Source of the DNA: JAKACA01 sp050010115
GTDB taxonomy: Bacteria > Actinomycetota > Acidimicrobiia > Acidimicrobiales > Bog-793
DNA: 33,208 nucleotides
Reading direction: 5' to 3'
Assembly (NCBI GenBank): GCA_050010115.1
Contig: JBEKLQ010000035.1
Location: 1-33,208, forward strand
Shown: positions 16,170-22,428 of the stretch, in pieces
How positions within the stretch are numbered: position 1 is the first letter of the stretch
Layout: every line of letters begins with the position of its first letter
The notes under the pieces: generated by a model
The model's input: the letters and a program-made list of their open reading frames with translations, nothing else
What the model was told of the DNA's origin: nothing
Databases searched by the model: none
Translations under genes and position numbers: made by a program

Positions 16170-17102
16170 GTGGCGCCGGCGATCAGTGTTCGCGGTCTCG
16201 CGAAGAGCTTCGGCGACGTCCACGCCGTTCGGGGTGTCGATCTCGAGGTGGAAGCCGGCACGGTCCTTGCGCTGCTCGGACCGAACGGAGCCGGGAAGAC
16301 GACGACGGTGGAGATCCTGGAGGGGTTTCTCGGACCTGACGCCGGCGAGGTGCGAGTCCTCGGCCTGGATCCAGCCAGGCAGCGCCAGGTGCTGCTGGAG
16401 CGGACGGGGATCGTGCTGCAGGAATGCGCCGTGGAGCAGTTCCTCACGGTCCGGGAGACGTTCCAACGGCGGGCCAGCTACTACCGGCACCCCCGGGACG
16501 TGCCGGAGATCATCAAGGCGGTTGGCCTGGAGGAGAAGGCGGGAGCCAGGGTCCGGACGCTGTCGGGCGGCCAGCAGCGCCGGCTCGACCTCGGTCTCAG
16601 CTTGGTGGGCAATCCGGAGGTGTTGTTCCTGGACGAGCCGACGACGGGTTTCGATCCGTCGGCTCGCCGGGAGGCGTGGGAGGTCGTGCACCAGCTGGCC
16701 TCCGAGGGGCTCACCGTCCTGCTGACGACGCACTACATGGACGAGGCGCAGGCGCTGGCCGACTCCGTGGCGGTGATCGCACGCGGCCGGATCGTGGCCA
16801 CGGGCACCCCGGAGTCGATCGGCGGGCGCGACTCGGGGGAAGCGACGGTGCGCTTCGGGTGGCCGGCCGGGCTGGCGTCGCTTGGCGAGCTGTCTCTGGC
16901 CGATGGCGCCTCCCCGACGGTCCTCGACACCGCCGACGGCCGGCTGGTGGAGATCAGGACTGCTTTGCCGACGAGCGTGCTGCACCGCCTCACCGCCTGG
17001 GCAGTCGACCGCGGTCTCGAATTGGAGCGCCTCGAGGTGACCCGGCCGAGTCTCGAGGACGTGTACCTGTCGATCACCGCCGACGAGATGGGGGCGCCAT
17101 GA
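16170..17102 (+). CDS. ABC-2 exporter ATPase (DrrA-like)
   Basis: This 310-residue ATPase is predicted to drive a drug or lipid exporter. It has Walker A GPNGAGKTT, a Q-loop (GIVLQECAVEQF), signature LSGGQQRRLDLGLSL, Walker B VLFLDEPTTGFDP and H-loop TTHYMDEAQALAD. The C-terminal 90 residues, ending RPSLEDVYLSITA, match the extension of the DrrA/CcmA-type group. It starts with GTG and overlaps the permease gene by 4 nt (ATGA). It is on the opposite strand to the conserved block around it, so it was probably inserted into the tsaC-wecA interval. Substrate unknown. Confidence 0.92.
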   Translation: MAPAISVRGLAKSFGDVHAVRGVDLEVEAGTVLALLGPNGAGKTTTVEILEGFLGPDAGEVRVLGLDPARQRQVLLERTGIVLQECAVEQFLTVRETFQRRASYYRHPRDVPEIIKAVGLEEKAGARVRTLSGGQQRRLDLGLSLVGNPEVLFLDEPTTGFDPSARREAWEVVHQLASEGLTVLLTTHYMDEAQALADSVAVIARGRIVATGTPESIGGRDSGEATVRFGWPAGLASLGELSLADGASPTVLDTADGRLVEIRTALPTSVLHRLTAWAVDRGLELERLEVTRPSLEDVYLSITADEMGAP

Positions 17103-17932
17103 GCTCGGTCGAGTCGGTCCTACCCGGACCCGCCCGGCGCGAGTCGGTCGGCCCCCTCAGGATGATCGCCACCGACCTCAAGTACCAGCAGTTGTCCTAC
17201 TGGCGGAATCGGTTCGGCGCGTTCTTCACGTTCTTCATGCCGATCATGTTCCTCGTCATCTTCGGCAGCCTCGACAGCGGGCAGAAACTGTCCTCCTCAG
17301 CCACGCCCGGCCCTGCCCTCAATTTCGACCAGTACTTCGTGCCGGCGATCCTCACGCTCGGCGTGATCTCGTCGTGCTACACCTACCTCGCCGTGCAGCT
17401 GACGACCCAACGGGAGGAAGGTCTGCTGAAGCGGGTGCGGTCGTCACCGCTGCCGCCGTGGGCATTCCTCGTGACGGTCGTGCTGAGCTGTCTGATCCGC
17501 ACGGCGGTGCTCGTCGGGTTGACGCTCGGGATCGGTGCTGTCTTCTACCACCTGGTCTTCCCGGCGCACGCGGCGTTGGCCCTGCTCGTGACGCTGCTCA
17601 TGGGAACGGCGACCTTCTGCTCGATCGGCATCGCCATCACCGTCATCATCCCGAACGCCGATGCGGCGCCAGCCGTCGTGAACGGCATCTACCTGCCGCT
17701 CATGTTCATCTCGGGGACGTTCTTCCCGCTGTCGCCGGGCTCACAGATCTCGAAGGTGGCGGCCTGGTTCCCGGTGCAGCCGTTCGTGAAGGCGACGTTC
17801 GCCGCCGTCAACCCGAACGTGCACGGGCTCGGAATCGAGTGGGGGCACATCGTGAGCATGGCGATCTGGGGGGCGGTGGCGATCGTGATCGCCCTGCGGC
17901 GCTTCCGGTGGATGCCGTCGCGGAAGGAGTAG
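17099..17932 (+). CDS. ABC-2 type exporter permease
   Basis: This 277-residue membrane protein is the partner of the ATPase whose stop overlaps its start. It has about six hydrophobic segments, including FGAFFTFFMPIMFLVIFGSL near the N-terminus and the ABC-2 region ending in NGIYLPLMFISGTFFPL, where the G-T-F-F-P signature is typical of DrrB-like permeases. A cytoplasmic region QLTTQREEGLLKRVRSSPLPP follows the second helix, as in the family. The two proteins are expected to form a homodimeric-type exporter (two ATPases, two permeases). Confidence 0.92.
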   Translation: MSSVESVLPGPARRESVGPLRMIATDLKYQQLSYWRNRFGAFFTFFMPIMFLVIFGSLDSGQKLSSSATPGPALNFDQYFVPAILTLGVISSCYTYLAVQLTTQREEGLLKRVRSSPLPPWAFLVTVVLSCLIRTAVLVGLTLGIGAVFYHLVFPAHAALALLVTLLMGTATFCSIGIAITVIIPNADAAPAVVNGIYLPLMFISGTFFPLSPGSQISKVAAWFPVQPFVKATFAAVNPNVHGLGIEWGHIVSMAIWGAVAIVIALRRFRWMPSRKE

Positions 17933-17946
17933 GCGGCGGCCGGGCG

Positions 17947-17979
17947 AGGCCGAAAGCGTCCGCCACGACAATTCGGCCT
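17947..17979. repeat. 8-bp inverted repeat after the ABC permease gene
   Basis: AGGCCGAA (17947-17954) and TTCGGCCT (17972-17979) are perfect complements separated by 17 nt, starting 14 bp after the permease stop. It could end the ABC transcript as a weak hairpin, but there is no T-run after it. Confidence 0.4.
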
Positions 17980-18002
17980 ACCGGGCGACCGCCCCGGGGC
18001 AT

Positions 18003-18173
18003 ATGATCGCCGATGTGGGCACTGACGGAGACGGACTGAACGAGACGGACATCGGCGGCGACCTGGACGACGGTGATCCGAAGGCAGGGTACGACGACGA
18101 GACGACCGAGCTCGACAAGCTGGAACCCCCTGCCGAGCCCCGGGACGACGACGACGACAAGCCATCGGCCTAA
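18003..18173 (+). CDS. acidic mini-protein, hypothetical
   Basis: This 56-residue ORF starts with ATG shortly after a GGGG stretch and ends with TAA. The protein is highly acidic: about a third of the residues are Asp or Glu, with runs LDDGDP and RDDDDDKPSA near the end. It has no hydrophobic segment and no cysteine, so it is likely disordered and cytoplasmic. The opposite strand is also open here but would encode an unlikely serine-rich peptide. It lies 70 bp after the ABC permease. I do not recognise a family; an alternative GTG start is at 18015. Confidence 0.45.
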   Translation: MIADVGTDGDGLNETDIGGDLDDGDPKAGYDDETTELDKLEPPAEPRDDDDDKPSA

Positions 18174-18193
18174 GTGGCCTGAGCAACCGAGGC

Positions 18194-18246
18194 GCTAGCC
18201 CCGCGTTAGCTCCGTGCTAGCGCCGCGTACCCCCCGTTAGCCCTCG
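18194..18246. repeat. imperfect 11-bp tandem repeat at the tsaC stop
   Basis: Four 11-bp units starting at 18194, 18205, 18216 and 18236 share G(C/T)TAGC followed by a C-rich half, with a degenerate 9-bp unit at 18227. The last unit contains the tsaC stop codon (on the minus strand). The repeat lies between two convergent genes and might act as a termination or binding site. Confidence 0.6.
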
Positions 18247-18857
18247 CCCGGACTGAGCGAGGCCAGCACCTCGTCGATCTCGCCCATCGGGATCGAGCCT
18301 TGGCGGAGACAGGCGACACCGTCGCCGACAAACGAGACCACCGTGGACGGTTGCCCAACCGATGGGCCGCCGTCGAGGACGTGAACCCCTGCGCCGAAGA
18401 CCCGGCGCACTTCCTCAGCACTGCGGCAGGGCGCAGCACCGTGCGCGTTCGCGCTCGTCACCGCCAGCGGTCCGCTGGCGGAGAGCAGCCTGCGGGCAGT
18501 GGCGTCAGCGGGGCAACGCAAGCCGATGGTGACCGGATCGCCACCGAGGTCGAACCCGACCGCCGGCTGGCGGAACACCACGATCGTCAGGGCGCCGGGC
18601 CAATACCGAGCCGCCAGGGCGACGGCTCGGCGATCAGGCACGCCGAGCTGCCACGCATCGGCGCCGTCGCCCAAGAGCACCGGCAGCGCAAAAGTCTCGG
18701 GACGCCCCTTCAGCCGGAACAGCTCGGCGGTGGCGCCCTCCAGCCGGGGATCGACCGCCAGGCCGTAGACGGTGTCGGTCGGGAGGGCGACTACCTGCCC
18801 CGCCCGCAAGGCAACGAGAGCCTCCTCAAACCCGTCAGGCTCGCCAGCCGCACCCAT
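18237..18857 (-). CDS. tsaC: L-threonylcarbamoyladenylate synthase (Sua5/YrdC/TsaC family)
   Basis: This enzyme makes threonylcarbamoyl-AMP from threonine, bicarbonate and ATP, the first step to t6A37 in ANN-decoding tRNAs. The 206-residue protein has the YrdC-type sequence: VVALPTDTVYGLAVDP, FRLKGRPE (KxR), YWPGALTIV and VTSANAHG (S-x-N). The length is that of the short form without the Sua5 C-terminal domain. The start is the ATG overlapping the prmC stop by one base, or the GTG just before it, with a 4-nt overlap. It follows prmC as in other actinobacteria. Confidence 0.92.
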   Translation of the reverse strand: MGAAGEPDGFEEALVALRAGQVVALPTDTVYGLAVDPRLEGATAELFRLKGRPETFALPVLLGDGADAWQLGVPDRRAVALAARYWPGALTIVVFRQPAVGFDLGGDPVTIGLRCPADATARRLLSASGPLAVTSANAHGAAPCRSAEEVRRVFGAGVHVLDGGPSVGQPSTVVSFVGDGVACLRQGSIPMGEIDEVLASLSPGEG

Positions 18858-19753
18858 CACTCCACTGACCGCCTCGCGACGAGCGCCCGGGGTCGCCCAG
18901 CCAGGTCGTCAGTGACCGACGCCGAACTGAACGCCGGCCCGATATCGGCGACGTGCCCGAGGACCGCCTCGCGCTGGTGCGGGGCGATCTCGATGACGAG
19001 CGAGCCGCCGGGAGCCAGCCAGCGTGGCGACTCGGCCACCAGTCGCTCGATCGCCTCCAGCCCGGTGGGACCAGCAACGAGCGCTTCGTACGGGTCGTGA
19101 TCGCGCACGACAGCCTCGAGCGCCGGCCATTCTCCCGCGGCGAGGTACGGGGGGTTCGAGACGACCAGCGCCAAGTGGCCCGCCAGCCCAACCGGGAGTG
19201 GTGAGAACCAATCGCCCTCCAGGAAAGTCACCCGCCGGCGGGCGCGGGCGTCGAGGCAGCCCAGGTTCTCCCGGGCGAGCCCGAGGGCGGCCTCCGACCG
19301 GTCCACTCCGAACACCTCGAGACCTTCGCGCTCGGCGGCGAGCGAGAGGGCGATCACTCCCGACCCGGTGCCCAGATCCACGGCCACCAGGCCTGAGGCA
19401 GTGCCGAGGGCGGCGAACCGGTCCAATTCGGTGAGGGCGAGTTCGACGAGGAGCTCGGTTTCTGGTCTCGGGACGAGCGCCCGCCCGTCCACGGCCACGT
19501 CCAACCGGCGAAACCCCCATCTTCCCACCACATGCTGCAACGGCTCCCCGGACCTGCGGCGCTCGACAAGGACGCTGACCTGTTCCGCAGCGCCCGGTGG
19601 GGCGAGCTCATCGAGGCCGGCGAGGAGGCGGGCGAGCGGTACGCCGGCTACGACCTCGATGATCCAACGTGCGTCGACCCGGTCACCCAGGCTCTCAGCG
19701 GCGCCGTCCAGCAGGCGCCGCCAGGTCGCCGGAGTGTGCTCCGACACGGTCAC
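18857..19753 (-). CDS. prmC: release factor glutamine methyltransferase
   Basis: PrmC methylates the glutamine of the GGQ motif in release factors using S-adenosylmethionine. This 298-residue protein has the SAM motif VAVDLGTGSGVIALSLA, the catalytic VVSNPPYLAAGEW (NPPY) and PRPETELLVELAL, all family hallmarks. A helical N-terminal domain of about 85 residues binds the factor. Its GTG start overlaps the stop of prfA, its substrate gene, by 4 nt (GTGA), so enzyme and substrate are co-expressed. Confidence 0.95.
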   Translation of the reverse strand: MTVSEHTPATWRRLLDGAAESLGDRVDARWIIEVVAGVPLARLLAGLDELAPPGAAEQVSVLVERRRSGEPLQHVVGRWGFRRLDVAVDGRALVPRPETELLVELALTELDRFAALGTASGLVAVDLGTGSGVIALSLAAEREGLEVFGVDRSEAALGLARENLGCLDARARRRVTFLEGDWFSPLPVGLAGHLALVVSNPPYLAAGEWPALEAVVRDHDPYEALVAGPTGLEAIERLVAESPRWLAPGGSLVIEIAPHQREAVLGHVADIGPAFSSASVTDDLAGRPRALVARRSVE

Positions 19754-20811
19754 TGCTCGAAGAGCTGGCGGGACCGTTCCTCCGCGACGAGCGCGTCCAC
19801 GAACTCGTCCAGATCACCGAGCAGCACCCGATCGAGCTTGTACAAGGTCAGACCGATGCGATGGTCCGTCACGCGGTTCTCTTTGTAGTTGTACGTGCGG
19901 ATCTTCTCCGAGCGGCCGCCTGAGCCGACCTGAGCCTTGCGCTCCCGGGCAAGCTCGGCGTCCTGACGTGAGCGCTCGAGGTCGTACAAGCGTGCGCGGA
20001 GCACCTGCATGGCCCGGGCACGGTTCTGGATCTGGCTTTTCTCGTCCTGCATCGAGACGACCACGCCGGTCGGCACATGGGTGATGCGCACGGCAGAGTC
20101 CGTCGTGTTCACCGACTGACCACCTGGACCGGTCGAGCGGTAGACGTCGATGCGGAGGTCATTCGGATCGATCTCGATCTCGACTTCGTCAGCCTCAGGG
20201 AGGACGTTCACGGCCGCCGACGAGGTGTGGACCCGGCCCTGCGACTCGGTGACCGGGACACGCTGGACCCGGTGGGGACCCGCTTCGTGCTTGAGGCGCT
20301 GCCAGGCGTCGTCCCCCTTCACGACGAACGTGACACCGTCGATGCCGCCGAGATCGGACGGACGCGCGTCCAACACTTCGACTCGCCAGCCCCTGCGGTC
20401 TGCGTACCGCAGGTACATGTCGAACAGATCCTTGGCGAACAGGTTCGCCTCCTCGCCGCCCTCGGCGCCGCGGATCTCCATGATCACGTTGCGGCCGTCG
20501 TTCGGGTCCTTCGGGAGCAGCAAAGCCCGGAGCTCCTCCTCGAGCTCGGCGACCCGGGGCTCGGCAGTCTCGAGCTCCTCCCGGGCGAGGTCACGCTCCT
20601 CACCGACTGAGCCGGCGTACAGCTCGCGAGCAGCCGCGACGTCTCCGACTGCCGCGCTGAGTGCTCGCATCTTCTCGACGACGACTTCCAGCTCTTTGCG
20701 CCGGCGTGACAAGTCACGAAGGGCGCGCCGGTCTCGGCTCAGGCCGGGATCGGCGAGGCGATCGAGGAGCTCGGCGTACTCCGTTTCGAGCTCAGGAAGG
20801 CGTTCGAGCAC
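19750..20811 (-). CDS. prfA: peptide chain release factor 1
   Basis: RF1 reads UAA and UAG stop codons. The 353-residue protein has the catalytic RSTGPGGQSVNTTDSAVRITH (GGQ) and the codon-recognition tripeptide PVT in HRVQRVPVTESQGRVHTS, which marks it as RF1 (P-x-T) and not RF2 (S-P-F). The N-terminal helical domain and the C-terminal KIRTYNYKENRVTDHRI are also typical. It starts with GTG 7 nt after a TAGCCT hexamer, so it may have its own leaderless promoter inside the cluster. Confidence 0.97.
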   Translation of the reverse strand: MLERLPELETEYAELLDRLADPGLSRDRRALRDLSRRRKELEVVVEKMRALSAAVGDVAAARELYAGSVGEERDLAREELETAEPRVAELEEELRALLLPKDPNDGRNVIMEIRGAEGGEEANLFAKDLFDMYLRYADRRGWRVEVLDARPSDLGGIDGVTFVVKGDDAWQRLKHEAGPHRVQRVPVTESQGRVHTSSAAVNVLPEADEVEIEIDPNDLRIDVYRSTGPGGQSVNTTDSAVRITHVPTGVVVSMQDEKSQIQNRARAMQVLRARLYDLERSRQDAELARERKAQVGSGGRSEKIRTYNYKENRVTDHRIGLTLYKLDRVLLGDLDEFVDALVAEERSRQLFEQ

Positions 20812-20817
20812 GTCCGA

Positions 20818-20823
20818 AGGCTA
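20818..20823 (-). promoter_or_regulatory. predicted -10 element of prfA (leaderless start)
   Basis: The minus strand reads TAGCCT, 6 nt, GTG. No Shine-Dalgarno separates it from the start codon. It lies in the 60-bp gap after rpmE. Confidence 0.4.
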
Positions 20824-20871
20824 CCGACGGTGCACCACCGGGGCCGACGGCTCCCGTAGGCAGGCGAAGGA

Positions 20872-21087
20872 TTAGGCCTTCTTGCCCTTCCGTCGCCCGT
20901 AGCGACGCTCGAAGCGCTCCACGCGGCCACCGGTGTCCACGAGCTTCTGCTTGCCGGTGTAAAAGGGGTGACACTCGTTGCACAACTCGACGTGCAGATC
21001 TGGCGACGTCGAACGGGTCACGAAGGCGTTGCCGCACGAGCAGTGGACCTGCGAAGTGACGTAATTAGGGTGAATGTCGGTCTTCAT
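20872..21087 (-). CDS. rpmE: 50S ribosomal protein L31, zinc-binding form
   Basis: This 71-residue L31 begins MKTDIHPNY and has four cysteines (16, 18, 36 and 39; CSC and CNEC), the zinc-binding (C+) form, and a basic C-terminus GRRKGKKA. HPFYTGKQKLVDTGGRVERF is the conserved core. A TACAAT hexamer lies 9 nt before the ATG and no Shine-Dalgarno is visible. Its position between rho and prfA follows the actinobacterial order. In many bacteria zinc starvation replaces such L31 with a cysteine-free paralogue; none is seen in this window. Confidence 0.97.
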   Translation of the reverse strand: MKTDIHPNYVTSQVHCSCGNAFVTRSTSPDLHVELCNECHPFYTGKQKLVDTGGRVERFERRYGRRKGKKA

Positions 21088-21096
21088 AGCGCCGCC

Positions 21097-21102
21097 ATTG
21101 TA
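21097..21102 (-). promoter_or_regulatory. predicted -10 element of rpmE
   Basis: TACAAT on the minus strand is one base from the TATAAT consensus. The ATG follows after 9 nt, giving a leader of two or three bases at most. The -35 is poor. Confidence 0.45.
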
Positions 21103-21119
21103 CGGGATCGGTGGGCCCT

Positions 21120-21251
21120 TCAGACCACGTTCAGCTGGCGCAGCACGACGATCAACACGACGACCGCCAGAACGAGCACGGCTTTCACCGCCAGGCCTCG
21201 CTCGTAGTCCAGGGGATCGACCCGATCATCACGCCGAGGACCAACAGCCAT
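21120..21251 (-). CDS. small single-helix membrane protein, hypothetical
   Basis: This 43-residue ORF starts at ATG 21251: a charged N-terminal half (MAVGPRRDDRVDPLDYERG) is followed by one strongly hydrophobic helix (LAVKAVLVLAVVVLIVVLRQLNVV). The composition looks like a real tail-anchored mini-protein and not chance translation of GC-rich DNA. It sits between the PHP gene (31 bp before it) and rpmE (32 bp after it) on the same strand. The Shine-Dalgarno is weak, and function is unknown. Confidence 0.45.
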   Translation of the reverse strand: MAVGPRRDDRVDPLDYERGLAVKAVLVLAVVVLIVVLRQLNVV

Positions 21252-21282
21252 TTGCCGCCGAGAGCGAAGTCGTGCAAAAGCA

Positions 21283-22041
21283 TCAAGCGAACTGGATTTC
21301 CGGAGATGCCGGAAGGTCGGCTGCCAGCCACTCCTCGCGGAGGTTCGTACGGACACGGTCGTAGGCACCGATCGTGGCGCAGTCGTGGCTGTCGCTCCCG
21401 GCGACGAGTTGCACTCCGGCCTTGGCGAGCGCCAACGCCAGCCGGGGACCGGGACAACCCCACTTCTCGTTCATCTCGACGAGGGCGCCATGCCGAAGGG
21501 CGTTGCGCGAGAGGTGGTCGGCGAGCGAGTCGCTCACGTCGGACTCATCCAGCCCGATCTTCGGGAGCAGGCTGAAGGGGTGGGCGACGATGGGCCGATC
21601 GACGAGTGCCATGGCGCCGACGGTCGCCTCGACGAGGCACTCGACTGCCGTCTGAGCGTCGAGCTTGCCCAGTGCCAGCATGGCGCGGACCCTGCTGGGT
21701 GACAGTGGTCCTTCGTCTGAGGGGAACTGATGGTCGGCGATGAGGACGTGATCGAGGCCCTCGATCGACTCCGGGAGGTCCAGGCGCCCGCTGTGGTCGA
21801 GCAACTTGGCCTCGACGCCGACGAGCACGCGGAGGCTCGCACGCCGCAGGTTGTGAACCGCCTTCACCAGATCCGGGACCCAGGTCGTGTCCGCACCGAC
21901 ATGCTCCACGAGGCAGACGGTGCGCAACCCGGCGCGTTCGGCCGCCTCGAGATTCTCCTCGAGCGTGCTCTTCGCATCGTCCGAGAACGCCGAGTGGACG
22001 TGGTAGTCCTCGTCGAGGTGCACCCGGCTAATCCTGCTCAT
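21283..22041 (-). CDS. PHP-domain phosphoesterase (histidinol-phosphatase-like)
   Basis: This 252-residue metal-dependent phosphoesterase has the PHP motifs in order: DYHVHSAFSDD, CLVEHVG, VGVEAKLLD, a central IVAHPFSLL and the late GSDSHDCATIG. It could act on histidinol phosphate or another small phosphate ester; the sequence alone does not decide. The ATG at 22041 has GGAGG 7 nt upstream, so I prefer it to an in-frame extension of 20 residues. In other actinobacteria rho and rpmE are usually adjacent, so this gene and the small membrane ORF are insertions. No histidine-pathway gene is nearby. Confidence 0.85.
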   Translation of the reverse strand: MSRISRVHLDEDYHVHSAFSDDAKSTLEENLEAAERAGLRTVCLVEHVGADTTWVPDLVKAVHNLRRASLRVLVGVEAKLLDHSGRLDLPESIEGLDHVLIADHQFPSDEGPLSPSRVRAMLALGKLDAQTAVECLVEATVGAMALVDRPIVAHPFSLLPKIGLDESDVSDSLADHLSRNALRHGALVEMNEKWGCPGPRLALALAKAGVQLVAGSDSHDCATIGAYDRVRTNLREEWLAADLPASPEIQFA

Positions 22042-22428
22042 GCCACGGCCTCCATCCCGTACTGGGCCTCTTGACTGCATTGTGCGAAGCGCAGGGTGCA
22101 TTCGAGTTGCCCGATCGGTTGCTCTTTGGTTGCAGACGACCGAATTTCGGTTGTGAGACGTCTATTCGCGCAGGAAACCTCGCCGATCCGTGTTCCGCGA
22201 CAGATTCACTCGGCCGGTGCCTAACCAGAGCCGTGCCGCGCCTCACTCTCAGCTTCTCCGGCCGGCGCACTCGTCACGACTGAAGAGTGGTTATCGACCG
22301 GATGCCTCGGTCCCTTGAGTCACTGGGTCGCCTGGCGGTGGCCGCGCGACAAGCTTCGCTCACGACGGCCGACACGCACCGATACCTCGACCAGGCGCTC
22401 CGGCACCCGCCGCCAAGCGGTCAACGCC
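22042..22428. other. gene-free spacer between rho and the PHP gene, with a 13-bp palindrome
   Basis: No reading frame in these 387 bp has coding character. The clearest structure is the odd-length perfect palindrome ACCGAA-T-TTCGGT at 22139-22151, about 100 bp upstream of the PHP start, a possible operator. I see no hairpin with a T-run to end rho transcription, and no RNA gene. Confidence 0.5.
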
